From the NCBI GenBank assembly GCA_002917075.1, contig NTMA01000002.1, positions 1,019,895 through 1,083,894 on the forward strand: DNA of 64,000 nt. Direction: 5' to 3'. The notes beneath the pieces are model-generated. The model saw only the letters and a list, made by a program, of their open reading frames with translations, ran no database searches and was not told the origin of the DNA. The stretch is from Hawksworthiomyces lignivorus (lineage: Eukaryota > Ascomycota > Sordariomycetes > Ophiostomatales > Ophiostomataceae). Shown in pieces: positions 23,936 to 35,039 of this stretch. The translations under genes were made by a program, and so were the position numbers. Each line of letters opens with the position of its first letter. Position 1 is the stretch's first letter.

Positions 23936-26404
23936 AGCTATTTTGAAGGAAACGAGGGGAAGAGGAGAAAGAAATCCAAATGTCAGCCTTGTCTCTTCAG
24001 TAGATGGCAATAAGTCACGTCATATTCACCACCGAGTTTCGTTTGCAATGAACTGGAAAGGCGAGCCGGCGAAAGATGGAAAGACAAGAGTGAATGAATA
24101 GAAAAACAACAAAAAAACGAGAAGAGAAAAATAGGGAGAATGATAGAATTGAAAACAACATCCGAGCAGAGAGAAAACCAACATACAAGTTACGAAAGAT
24201 GAGGTCGTCCGTGGCTGCTTGTGCTGCCTGGGGCTGCCTGTTCGGTCGCTGATGGGCGAGGAAGGTGGGGTTGCTGCTGCGATAAGGGAGGAACGAGAAG
24301 CGGGCAGAGTGGAGCGTGCAAGTGCGATATAAGTTAGGCTTCTACACTAACATCAATGATGTCTTGAGGGTCTGCAAAACGTAGAAGCAAAAAGGCGCGC
24401 GAGACTGCGAAACCGGGCATACGCGTGGAGAAAGCGGATGCAAATAAAATCAGCTAAAAAGGAGGAAATGAAAAAGAACAGCAGTGAAGTGAAGAGAAAG
24501 ATGACAAAATCCGACAGCGAAAGGGAAAAGCTAGCCGGATATCGTCGCAGAAGACGTCGACGAAGTGAAGTGGCAGCTGACGTCTTCAGGGAATGATGAT
24601 AGCGCAGATAAGCCTATCGGAGAGCAAGACAGCGGTTTGTGGAGGACTGCAAGTGGGGTAAATGGGCGTAGTTGCCTTTTGGGCGGCCATTGGGGATGAG
24701 GGGCAAGGAGCTTTTTAGGCGGAGGGCCAAAGGCTGCCCAACTGCGGAACGGAAGGCTGTACGGAAAACAAGCTGCGTGCTGTACGAGCAGACCAGCGTA
24801 CGGAGCATGTTTATGGACAGGCGAGGGCGAAAGGATTTGTGAACTTCGGGCGAGAAGGAAGCTTCTCCTCTCTCTGCACATTGACTCTGCTTTCTTCATC
24901 TTTACCGCTGTGTCCAGCGGACGCCTTGAGCCAATTTTGAAGATCTCGGGCGAACATGATTCTGGGTGTGGGAATCGGCTCCGTCCGTATTCCGAGATTC
25001 TTCTTGCGCTACGTCTGGCAGAAAAAGCCGCTCAGCAGAGCTTCGAGCTCGCTGTGTACGATGAATCCGGTTGCCTTTAATATCCCTCAAATCAGTAGAT
25101 GTACTCGTACATCGAAAAGCAAAGTAGCAAAGAAGAGGGACAGCATCTTCAAATATCACGTGAAAAAATGCAAACATGGTTCTTAGGCTGTCACGTGGCT
25201 AGCCGACTTTTACGAAAGACTGCTCACTTGCTCTTCCACGAAGCTCTAGGCTTACACGTTGGTGAAGCGAATCAATACATGCTATCTTTATTTTGGCTTA
25301 TGCAGAGGCACAATGGAACTAGCAGATGTGAGAAGGACAGTGTACATGAGCACACGCGACCATTTCTCTCAGCTTAAAAGCAGGGCATGCTTGTACAGCG
25401 TCTCACTAAAAAGTGTATTCATTTAATGCGAACCGAAAACGAAAGCACAATCCAGTGAGGTTGCCCCCAGTAGGTGATAATCTGGCAGCGCTGTGATTCG
25501 TGACCAGTTTCCAATTGTGTATGAGGCAGACACAAATACCAGTGCACACATTCGCAGAGACGCATAAGCCTTTAAGCTATGCGCGAGAAGGCCATTGATG
25601 CGCTGTGGGTATCCTATCCAGAGGCGAACCTAGTTCCGCCAGGGGTCCCTGCCCTTGAGTCGTTTCAGGTTAGCAGGAGCCTCGAAAAAGCTATGGGTTG
25701 GAATGCTCGGTAGAGCCAGAGAGAAAGGAAACAACGTCGTATTGCAAGCCGGAGCTCGTACTGTGTGCACACTAATAAGAGGTGTAATTTAGCGCACGTA
25801 GTTGTTGCTAGGGAGAGAGAACAGGGCCTGCAAGAGAAGGGGGTTTGCAGAAAATAGTGCTCCTGGAGGTGCTGAGGAGGCACAGTATGAAAAAGGAGAC
25901 AGGCTTTGGCCCTCCGTTCCTTCCTACGTGTGAGGCTTTCACACTCCGTGTGCGTATTTTTCTGTGCTGAGGATGGGGGAGCCCTGCTTCCGTCAGCCAA
26001 TCACCATAGACTTCCCCCTGAATTCCTTCCCTTTTCAGGCAAAAGGGGGAAATACAAAGGAGAAAATAGAGAGAGGCAAGAAGGAAGGAGAGAAAAAGAA
26101 TGGGAAAGAGCTAGTCGCAAATGGGCTTACTGAAAGCCTCTGGCCGAAGTTTCTTTCATCCGCCCAAGGGGCTCTAAGCCTAAAGCAAATGAACTTCATT
26201 CTCGCGATCCAAGAAAAAGAAGAAAAGAAAAAAAAAATTGCTCGTCGTCTTTTTTTAGATTCAATCTCCAGCTTCAGCTTCGTCTTCTCCGTCAGCTCTC
26301 CCTCTCCGCCGCTTCCTTCGCAGACACTACGTCGTAGGCTGTGCTCATGCCGTTCAGGCACGGAGTCAGCGCATGTATGCAGTATACAAACTGCAACCAA
26401 TACA

Positions 26405-26413
26405 TACGGAGTA
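26405..26413 (+). repeat. Intergenic 9-mer TACGGAGTA
   Basis: Perfect copy in the Tea4 upstream region, about 800 bp before its ATG. Confidence 0.6.
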
Positions 26414-26745
26414 CAGCTACGTGTACCTTTCTTGATTAAGCATGACATCCTACTAAGCACACAGAGTAGCAGTGGACGCTCCGCACCTTATTCTCTTTGG
26501 GTGGTCCAGTTTTTCGCGCGCGGGCTGGGTCGATCGCTGATCCGTTTCACCCTGGTCTAACCTCCTTTATTGTAATTTCTCCCCTGTCACTTTTTCATTA
26601 ATTTCTATCTTCTTTTCCCTTAATTCCACACAGTCTTGTCGTGCCTCTGGTCTTCTTGTTTCAAGCACCCACTACGACTACGCTGGCCCACATACCACAT
26701 AACGAAGCAACAGAAGAAGAGGATCTGAGGAAGCGAAGGATTTCG

Positions 26746-26764
26746 AAAAAAAAAAAAAAAAAAA
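26746..26764. repeat. 19-nt poly(A) tract
   Basis: Uninterrupted A run in the Tea4 upstream region. Confidence 0.7.
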
Positions 26765-27210
26765 GGTGCTGGCGGTGCGCAGACGTCTCCAACAGTACGG
26801 AGTGTGACGTCCAACCTCTGGCGCTTGGGCTCTGGTCCCTCTCCCTGCCACCGAGAACCACTTTGCGCTCGTCTCACTACATACTTCATAGGGGGCCGGA
26901 AGACAAGGCGCCTTGCCCTCAATTGACCCGGACCCTCTTCTTCTCTTCCAGTTCCACTCTTCAAAGGGGACAGACAGGCAAATTTGTCTCCTGAGTGATT
27001 TGGGCACTGCAACTTTTTCTTCATCCGTGTGTCCTTTGCGTATACGTGCGTGTTCACGGACGAGACCCGTGGATACCTATCGATCCGTTATTCTGGGGGG
27101 GCAACAACAAACTAAAGAGTGCTGTCCCAACCTATATGATTCCCGCGGACGGGGCTGCCCATTGTTTGTCTTCTTTTTGCCGTCCCCTATTCCTCCATTG
27201 ATCCACAATC

Positions 27211-30200
27211 ATGACGAGACCCGAGATTATTCGCGCCGGTATGTATTTGCAGAGTTTCGCGCCCAGATTGCGCTGTGTTATACCCCCCCGAGGGCTACAC
27301 GTACTCCCTAATTCCCAACCCATGTTTACGTTCCCTTGGGGGAAAAAATCCTTGTGTCTTGCCCACTTGCTCCTTTACTCCTCTCTTGTTCCCTGCCTTT
27401 GGCATTTACCCACTCTCCTGTTTAGCCCTGTCTCCCCCCTCTGTGGCTGGTATGGGATCGTGAAAAATGAGAAAGAGTGTACCCGGGCGCATTACTCTCC
27501 ACTACAAGTGTCTTCTACACGTTTGTTGCATCTAACCGCTAACCTCATTCGTTTCTCTTTCTTCTCGTTCTTGACACGATACAGACACCATCGATCTCCA
27601 AGATCCTGATGCGCCATCCGCCAAAAACCACTCACACACAAAGATCTCGGCTTTCGCGAACGATTTCTCTTCTTCTCCCGACCAGATCTCCCATCTGTCA
27701 CCACACCAAGCCGAGACCCTTCGTGGAGTGGCCGCAGATACGGCCGAGGAGCGACGCATCTCTTGGAACGGCACACAATTGACGGAATTTCACCTGTACG
27801 GTGCTGACTTGACCGGCAACCCTGCCACTTCGCAGTATCAGTCTCAGAGAGAAACCGCATTAGAATACTCCAATCGCAACGATCACTACAACATGACCAG
27901 TCGGCAGCAGCAGCAGCAGGATGCGCTGGCTGTTGCCCAGAATGGCGGCGTGTCCGGCGCGGACGTTGCCGAGGAAGACATCGATGATGTCGATGACGGT
28001 CTGGACGACGACATGATGGATAAGATCTCCAGCTCGCCCTCAATAGAAGATGGTCGGTATACCCAAAATCTTGCACATCGCCCTTTACCTCTCGTCCGCT
28101 CCCCCTCTGGTTCTTGTACCCATATCACGGTTCTGGGCGCAATTCGCCCGACGCTGGGTGGTGGTAGTCCACCAGCTATTCGTTATTCTGCCATGGCAAG
28201 GCCAGCAGCATCCTTAAATCGAATCCCCTTGGCATTAATGAGCGTAATCCCCTCTAAAGAACTATGGGACATGCAGCTACGCAAGGCGTCTGCCATCTCT
28301 TTCAGTTCTTTGCTTCATCATCATCAGCACTCTGGTCGTGGCGAGTTGGACCAGAACCAAGTATGCAAATGCGATCGAAGTGGGAATTCGAACCACATCG
28401 CCCACATGCGAGACATCGACCCTTTGGCGTATTATCCGGGCTGCATGCCTGCTTTCGTTATGAGAAGCGAAAGGAAAGAAGGCAAGACTTGCCGCATTAG
28501 CCTGCCTGAACTGGGAGCTGAGGAGATTTATGATCAAGTAACCCATCGAAAAGTAGAAGGCACCAGTGAAGCGGTTGACGACTTGACGATTCCTTACATT
28601 GACAGCGACGATAGTGACAGTGGTGCTGGTGATGATGATGATGAAATCTATTCTCCTTTTTGTGACCTCGAATTTGTGGACTCCGGTTGGGATAGTGAGT
28701 GCTTACACATTACAGAGGACATCGATTTCGAGTTTGTTTACGCATTACACACTTTCATGGCTACCGTCGAAGGACAAGCGAATGCGACGAAGGGGGACAC
28801 GATGGTTCTGCTCGACGATAGTAACAGCTACTGGTGGCTTGTTCGAGTAGTGAAGGACAGCAGTATTGGTGAGTCGCCTGCCCGGATTCACAGCTACGCC
28901 TTCTCTTCCTTAGCGCACCACTTACTGACTTGTCACCAGGGTATCTCCCAGCCGAGCACATCGAGACACCAACGGAAAGATTAGCACGGTTAAATAAACA
29001 CAGAAACATAGACGTATGTTACTCACATTGGCAGGGTCCAAGTACCGGTCCATACAAAGACATGAAACGTTCTCTAACTCTACTGTGATTGTAGCTGTCC
29101 GCCTCAATGCTGGGGGACCAGGCGGAGAAGACCAAGAACCCTCTGAAATCAGCTATGCGGAGAAGAAAAACAAAAACCGTCACATTTACTGCGCCTACTT
29201 ACGTCGACTACTCTGATATTGATTATTCAACAGACGAAGAAGACCTTGAGGCAGAGTACGCTGCTCAACAGCAACAGGCGCAGCAGCAGCAGCAAGATCG
29301 CAAGGAAGGAGATCAGCAACAGGAACAAGAACAGCGGCAAGAGCAGAACAAAGCATCAGCCCGGGGAGGCAAACTTGAGACCGAGGATGAGGACGAAACG
29401 GCAAGAGTAGAACCGCTGAAGCCCCGGGCAGCAAAAGAGAACGGCAAAGTCGCAGAGGCTGCGAGGGACGAGGGCGACGACGAGGCGTCTGGCGGCAAGG
29501 GCTTGACCAGAACCAGCGAAGAAATCTTCGTTGCATCAAAGTCCGAAACTCCGGGTCCCACAAAGACGAAAGACGGCACCGTCCGCGATTCCTTCTTTAA
29601 GGACGATACAGTCGAGACAAAGAAGATTACCTTGACACCAAATCTGCTGCGGGATGACAGCGCACCACGGACGTCGTCAGAATCGAAGGATCTGAAGCAG
29701 AGGCCGAGTCTAGACCGTGTTGATAAGGATCTCAACAGCCTCTTAGCCAAGGACGACAAGAAAAAGAAAGACAAGAAGGAGAAAGATAAGAAGCAGGGTG
29801 GATTCCGAAGTTTGTTCTCCAGAAAAGATAAAAAACGGAGCGACAATGACGACGACGAATCTTTTGGGAAGCGGTCCATGGATATTAGCAGCGAAACTAC
29901 TGAGAGGGAGCGAGACTCGGAGGACGCGGACGAAATGCTCGTTCAAGACAAGGAAAGCCCTACATCAGCGGCTGGTGTTCAGAGGCAGCCCAGTAAGCTG
30001 CAGAAGCAGCAGCCTCTGGGTCGCATTCCCGAAGTATCACCTACGAGAAAGTCTGCTCCCAACGGTGCAGCACAGAAAGAAACAAGTAAGCATATCTCAT
30101 ATGCCCTAGCTGCCCATTGCGGCGCATTGGACATCTGTATGAAATCAAATGCAGCATTGGCTAACAAAATGGAAGCTACAATGCGGATCATTTCACCAGA

Positions 30201-31073
30201 GACCTCTCTAGACAGCAGCAGCCAGGAGAGCTCACCGGACGGTCAATCCCCCATGAGCAGCGCCTCGAAATCCGCAATCTCTTCTAGAAATGGATCCCGC
30301 AGCGAAAATGGAGGCCCCCAGAAGGTAACGCAGGCAGCAGCACGCGCCGTCTTGGATGAATTTGATTCAGACGAGGAGGCAGTCATTGCCGAGCCCCAAC
30401 GGCAAGCGTCTGTACCAGAAGAAAAGTTCAGACAGCAGCAGGGCCAGCAATCGCAGGCTCGCGCAAACGGCTTTGCTAGTAGCAACGGCAGCGCACAAGC
30501 AGTAAAGAACGATGGCATCAATGGCGCAGCGGGCGCAGCGGCGCGGTCCGAGCGCTTGTCCGAATCACCGGTACAGATCTCGCCTGTCAACGCAAATAAC
30601 CCGCCTGCGCTTATCGGAGATACATCAAGCCAGGGCGAAGACCAGTCTTCTCCTATCTCATCACCGTCACCAGAGCTGATCGGATCTGAGGACCCATCTG
30701 GCAATCATCGGGCGCAAGATTCTATTACCACCTCTACCTCGGCAACCACCGCCAACACTGCGACTTGGAACGACGCTAATCTGAGAGCCTTCTTTGATTC
30801 TGGCACCGACATTCGTGACCTTCTTGTTGTCGTGTACGACAAGACGGATGTTGTACCTGCTGGCCCAGACCACCCAGTTGTTAGCTCTCTCTTCAAAGAG
30901 CAGAATGCAAAACTAGCTGAGATCACCACGGTAGGTTCTCTTGCTTTCTCCCTTTACTTTAATCTTCACTGCTGCGCCGCTTTGTATTAGAGCTAACAAA
31001 TCAAAATCAGCAACTGGATAATATGCTTGGTGACTGGCTTGCCCGAAAGCAGAGACTGAGAGGCACGTTATAA
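27211..31073 (+). CDS. tea4: Tea4/Bud14/TeaC-family cell-polarity protein with SH3 domain
   Basis: Five exons: 27211-27238, 27585-28868, 28940-29013, 29095-30930, 31011-31073; 1,094 residues if nothing further is spliced. The diagnostic block is an SH3 domain at about residues 390-446 (DFEFVYALHTF, LLDDSNSYWWLVRVVKD, GYLPAEHIETPTERLARL), nearly identical to what I recall in filamentous-fungal homologues. Just downstream KTVTF (489-493) fits the RVxF docking motif for protein phosphatase 1. Tea4 and Bud14 recruit PP1 to cell ends or bud sites and link microtubule-delivered landmarks to actin and formin control. The rest is disordered: Gln-rich stretches, a Lys-rich run near 29760-29840, many Ser/Asp/Glu. 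Start ATG 27211 is followed by a 28-nt first coding exon and a 346-bp intron. Residues encoded by 28060-28560 are unusual in composition and could hide splicing. A 90-nt stopless stretch at 30086-30175 may be an intron, which would give 1,064 residues. Confidence 0.88.
30086..30175 (+). other. tea4: Candidate 90-nt stopless (3n) intron inside Tea4 exon 4
   Basis: Donor gtaagc at 30086, branch-like gctaac at 30160-30165, acceptor gaag ending at 30175. Length 90, no stop in frame. The 30 residues it would encode are Cys/His/Tyr/Ala-rich and out of character with the Ser/Glu/Gln-rich flanks. The AAG acceptor is weak, so retention or non-splicing is possible. Confidence 0.45.
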
Positions 31074-32325
31074 GGGTCTGCGTGCATTTCCGTGTCCCTT
31101 CATGCTTTCTTTCTCTTGTAACATTGTGTGTGTCTATTTGTGTTTACGAAGACTATTCCCCCATTGTTATGGAGTCCGCTTTCTTGGATATGTCATCTAT
31201 TTTACTTCTATGGTTATGTTTCTTCTCCTTAACTCTCTGTACTATCATCAGCACTTCCGTTGCATGGTCTTTTTTTCCCCTGCCCTTCTTCCATTTTCGA
31301 CGCTCTCTATTATTATAATTTCTTTTGTTTCCTTTTCTGTGGGACGCATTTTACGACCGGAATTCGACTTCCTTTTCTCTTCTTTATACCTCTTTTGGGT
31401 GGCTTGTGAGACCATTGGTGTCTATTCTTGGGGCTCAAGTTTCTTCAAAAGCGGCGTTGCGATTTACGCTTGTGGCAGCTATGAGTTTTGAAAGAACAAA
31501 GTGTATATTATCCTTGACATATTATATAAAATGAACACCCTATTGCGAGGCCGAACTGTTGCACTGTTGGACACAAGCCTTCGATATTCGGCACTGCCGA
31601 TAGCGAGACGTCACTCTCATGCGTAAGATGCGAGACTACGAGAGTACGGAATAATACTTGTACGAGCCTGTCACATCCGCTCACTCTTGATTCTTTCTTT
31701 TCCTCGCAGATCAATTAATCTCGCTTCGCGTCGAGTTTTGTCTCTTCTTCGTACTCCTCTCTTTAGATGCTTATTATATTTGCATCCCTTTTGGATGCAG
31801 ATATGAAGCTCAGCTCAGTACAGATCTACAGCATGCCTCCATCGCCACCACGATCTGGGTATGGCAAGAAAGAGTGCCTAGGTCGGAGCTCGACAAGAGA
31901 TCTAGCCGATGCATTTTGAAATTGGCAAATTATTTTCTCAGTTCTCGCTTAGATTGTTACAGCGAACTTGAAAGTTTTTGGCCGCAAACAATAATGTTAG
32001 AAAGCAACATGTTGTTATTAGTCCGTTTCCTTGGCATCTAGATCACACTCTCTTGAGATAATTTCACCATGTAGGATATAACTGTTATGTATCTTTTTTC
32101 TTGTTTCGTGTGCTATATATCTATTTCTCTCAACCATCTTCCTCCTAGTCCCCATCGAGTGTTGAATATCTCCCGTCTCTCCATATGTGATCACAACACC
32201 ACAACCACTCGCATAGCTAGACAGTAGAGAAGGTTTGGGACTATGCTGTTTTATTATTATTTTTTCTTTAACATACTAACACAATTTTTATCTTCTTCTT
32301 TCTCTTCTTTCTATGACCTCTAGCT
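31074..32325. other. Intergenic, AT-rich
   Basis: 1.25 kb between the Tea4 stop and the small Cys-containing gene. A tatatat element near 32112-32120 precedes a pyrimidine-rich stretch and is a plausible core promoter for the downstream gene. No other feature supported. Confidence 0.45.
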
Positions 32326-32814
32326 ATGAGGCTACTGGAGGGTGCTATGGCAGCCGCCGCCGCCACCGCGCTGTACTACCTAGACTGTGCTATCCCGACA
32401 GCAGCCGCACGCATTATTCTTCCTGTATCTGCTGTCACTGCCAATAGTCATCGTTCATTTTCTCAGAAGTCCCGAGATGACATCAATTACCAACCACGCT
32501 CTCCGGGGACTGTGGGAGGTGGAGAGAACATTGTCGCCATTGTGGCCATAACCGCTACGACAGATAGAAATACAGAGGCCACTAACGTGCTCCATGGGCC
32601 AACGGAAGAGACGACCACTGCTTTTGGCCTTCCGCCGACCTCTTGCGATCTCCGCTACTGCGGTGCGGACGGCACCTCTTACTGCATGTACTGGGGCGGC
32701 TACACCTCGTACGACGTAGCCCAGCGGCGGCCAGTGCCTGGCGAGACGCAGACAGCATTTGCGCTATGTGACGGAGGTCCAACAACCACGACCGACCACG
32801 ATCCTAACAGATGA
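32326..32814 (+). CDS. Small Cys-containing protein, possibly secreted
   Basis: Single-exon frame of 162 residues, ATG 32326 (an in-frame alternative ATG lies at 32347). The N-terminus has a short charged part and an Ala-rich hydrophobic stretch (AMAAAAATALYYL) that could be a signal peptide. The C-terminal third has four Cys in the order CDLRYC, then SYCMYWGGYTSYDV, then ALC before a Thr-rich end. I associate the C-x4-C ... YC-x-YW-x-G ... PGE pattern with small conserved fungal proteins of unknown role, from memory and with modest certainty. A TATA-like element lies about 210 bp upstream. If the first exon is non-coding (ctctag at 32318-32323 resembles an acceptor), the ATG is still the same. 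Confidence 0.55.
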   Translation: MRLLEGAMAAAAATALYYLDCAIPTAAARIILPVSAVTANSHRSFSQKSRDDINYQPRSPGTVGGGENIVAIVAITATTDRNTEATNVLHGPTEETTTAFGLPPTSCDLRYCGADGTSYCMYWGGYTSYDVAQRRPVPGETQTAFALCDGGPTTTTDHDPNR

Positions 32815-33257
32815 GGACAGATGAAATTGAAAGCAAGAATACGTATATGCATGAATAGGGCCGCCTACACTACTAAACTGGGATGTGAAAGTGAAGGACA
32901 GAATCGTTAGATAGTGGAAGGCTGAGGGGTCTAATAATTGGCGACAAGAGCAGGATGGTTTTGACGATTCCTTCGTATGGTTCTCGGTAGTCTAGCTGAT
33001 CTGATAGCAATCAACCCGGGGTACGAAAAATTGAGATGCATCGTGGCCGTCTTCTCCACAGCATACTTTCCTCTGACTTGAGTCGTGATGTGGCGACCTA
33101 CTTCTGACAGATACGTCTAGAATGCAGCATACGAATAGCCGAGATATATCAAAACAGGTGATTCTCAGATGACGATAACAACAAAGTAACAAGTTCCAAT
33201 GTAGGTACACAATGTATCATGTCCCGCTTATCCCTTCGCATCACGACAATCTCACGA
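32815..33257. other. Convergent 3' flanks
   Basis: 443 bp between the small Cys-containing gene (plus) and the GH131 stop (minus). No coding signal supported. Confidence 0.5.
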
Positions 33258-34139
33258 CTACGCCGCCGGACCACCGATAGTGGTGGTCACGGGCCCTGTC
33301 TCAATATACACACCGGAGAAGTAGAAGTCCTCTGTGCTGTCACTGTAGCCGGAGCGCGGCAGCTCCAGCACGCCCAGGTGCCAGTCGGCGCCGTTGGACG
33401 ATGCGGACACCGAGACGGGCGCTACGACTTGCTTGAGCGGGTCGCCGCCTTCGGAGTGCCAGAAGCCGACTTTCCCGGAGAAGTCCTGCCTCGTGTCAGC
33501 GGGACACAGTCTTGGGATATCTGGCTGTGTTGCAGAACGGAAGATGCAAATAAGACAAAAAAAGGGGTCTCGACTCACAATCTCGTAGGCCACGTTGTGC
33601 CAGACGTCGGGCTTCCACTCGGTCTTCCACTGGCTCTTCTGGCTCACCATCCACTGCAGGTTGGGGTTGCTGGTGCCCTGCTCGCCGCTGATCCAGCCGT
33701 ACTTGAGCTCTGTGAAGTGGCTCTCGAAGAAGCAGATCTGGTGCTCGCGGTTGACGCTGGGCGCATCCTTGTCCTTGCGCATGATGGAGAAGTGGTAGGT
33801 CACCTTGCCGCTGGCGATGGCGGCCTTGGTCTGGGGGATCAGCTCGGTGCGGCGCATGGTCTGGCCGTTCCAGAAAGAGGTGGAGTCGAGAGTGAAGCGG
33901 GCCCCCTGCTTGCTGACCGTGTCATTAGGGTTCTTGTAGTCGGCTGACAGCGAGATATACTTGTCGACGGTGGCGGAGCCGTGAATGTAGTACTGGTAGG
34001 GGCCGACCTGGTTGGACCAAGACCACTTGTTGAGATCGGAAGCGGAGGTGAAATCATTGAATCGCCCATCCCAGATGACGGCGCCCTGGGCGGCACTGCC
34101 CAGGGAAGACAGCAACAGCAGGCTGCCAGAGAATTTCAT
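33258..34139 (-). CDS. Secreted glycoside hydrolase family 131 beta-glucanase
   Basis: Two exons on the minus strand: 34139-33579 and 33485-33258; 262 residues. The start is ATG 34139, which begins a clear signal peptide (MKFSGSLLLLSSLGSAAQG) followed directly by the conserved family opening AVIWDGRFNDF. The frame continues upstream to 34223, but that part has no family resemblance. Typical GH131 strands are visible: GPYQYYIHG, RTELIPQT, FHFS-like YHFSIMRKDK, HQICFFESHFTELKYGW, WHNVAYEI-DFSGKVGFWHSEG. GH131 enzymes act on beta-1,3/1,4/1,6-glucans outside the cell; there is no carbohydrate-binding module. Splicing across the 93-bp intron restores YEI-DFSGKVGF. Codon use is strongly C/G-ending (AAG, GAG, TAC, ACC), unlike HRD1 nearby, suggesting high induced expression or a different history. 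Full-length and apparently intact. Confidence 0.92.
   Translation of the reverse strand: MKFSGSLLLLSSLGSAAQGAVIWDGRFNDFTSASDLNKWSWSNQVGPYQYYIHGSATVDKYISLSADYKNPNDTVSKQGARFTLDSTSFWNGQTMRRTELIPQTKAAIASGKVTYHFSIMRKDKDAPSVNREHQICFFESHFTELKYGWISGEQGTSNPNLQWMVSQKSQWKTEWKPDVWHNVAYEIVSRDPFFCLICIFRSATQPDIPRLCPADTRQDFSGKVGFWHSEGGDPLKQVVAPVSVSASSNGADWHLGVLELPRSGYSDSTEDFYFSGVYIETGPVTTTIGGPAA
33486..33578 (-). other. 93-bp stopless 3n intron in GH131 gene
   Basis: Minus-strand intron with gtgagt donor (33578) and ggcag acceptor (33486). It has no stop in frame and would add 31 residues, including two Cys, between YEI and DFSG if retained. Family conservation across the junction shows the spliced form is the enzyme. 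Confidence 0.85.
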
Positions 34140-34806
34140 TGCGGCGGCAGAGACGACGAAGACAGCGAAGTAAAAAGGAGGAATGAAGAGCTTCGCCAGG
34201 GGGGTAAAGAGTGCGCACAACAAGTGGAGGAGACTGTCAGGTTGTGGAAAATGGTAACTGGAAGAGGAAGTAGTAAAAGAGTCGACCTAGAAGAAAAGAA
34301 CAACAGGAGCAGGGAGGTAGCTGGCGGCATAAAACTATCGTAAATTAACACTTCTCATTTCCCTCCTCTTCGTTACCCGTACCCGGAAGGACTAGGTCTT
34401 TCATAACCTCCACGTCTCCACGTTCCAAGCCGTTGCAGGCGCCGATAGACGAAAAAGTCCACCCTAAGACCATCGTGACAAGTCCCTCCTACTGGCTATC
34501 AACGTTTGCAGAGTGGTTGACCACCTCTAGCCCAATCTGAAATTGAGAATTCTTGTTTAGAAAGGCATATGAGATGTATGACTGTCTACTAGACTCTCGG
34601 GCACCCAACTTGATGGCCTTCCCTCGCGGATGTAAGGCTCCGTCACAAGATGGGGGATTTCTCTCCTCTTAAGGATGTGGGGAGCTTTCCCGTGCGATTA
34701 ATACATGTGAACATATAACATGTATATACATTCAAATACAGTTCCCCTGGGTGCATGTGGTATTGATTTAGCCTAAGGGAACACGGAGCGGTGCAGGAGA
34801 GCTTTC

Positions 34807-34807
<1 letters not shown>

Positions 34808-34847
<40 letters not shown>
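34808..34847. repeat. 40-nt poly(A) tract
   Basis: Uninterrupted run of 40 A, followed by cgtaac and a further 10-A run (34854-34863) and A/G-rich sequence to about 34895. It could be a retroposon tail, an expanded homopolymer, or partly an assembly/sequencing artefact. Confidence 0.75.
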
Positions 34848-34848
<1 letters not shown>

Positions 34849-35039
34849 GTAACAAAAAAAAAAGGAAGAAAGAAAGAAAAAGGAAGGAAAGAGATGAAAA
34901 TGAAACTGAACAATAAACATTGTGGTGGCGACATGCAGCTCACTTTCTCCGAAGAGATGTCACGACCAAGAAAAAACAGGTGTACCGTCAGCCGGTTCCC
35001 CATCGCTAATAACGGGGGAAAGGCAACAAACCGCAATAC

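Larger units (their letters stand above)
23936..27210. other. Divergent intergenic/promoter region
   Basis: 3.3 kb between the membrane-protein gene (minus) and Tea4 (plus), expected to hold both promoters. It contains a TACGGAGTA copy (26405), an imperfect one (26796), and a 19-nt A run (26746-26764). A 44-codon frame (25579-25713, MREKAIDALWVSYPEANL...) looks protein-like but is too short to call. No larger gene seen. Confidence 0.5.

Noticed and set aside
23936..24010. 25-residue N-terminal extension of the large membrane protein
   Set aside because: Pyrimidine-rich stretch ending in an acceptor-like tag right before ATG 23935; the downstream ATG is the better start, though this is not certain.
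28370..28410. tRNA-like B-box (ggttcgaattccc on the minus strand) within Tea4
   Set aside because: No matching A box, acceptor stem or anticodon arm found around it.
33219..33947. 242-codon plus-strand frame across the GH131 gene
   Set aside because: Antisense shadow created by C/G-ending codons of GH131; Val/Gly/Leu-rich translation with no family features.
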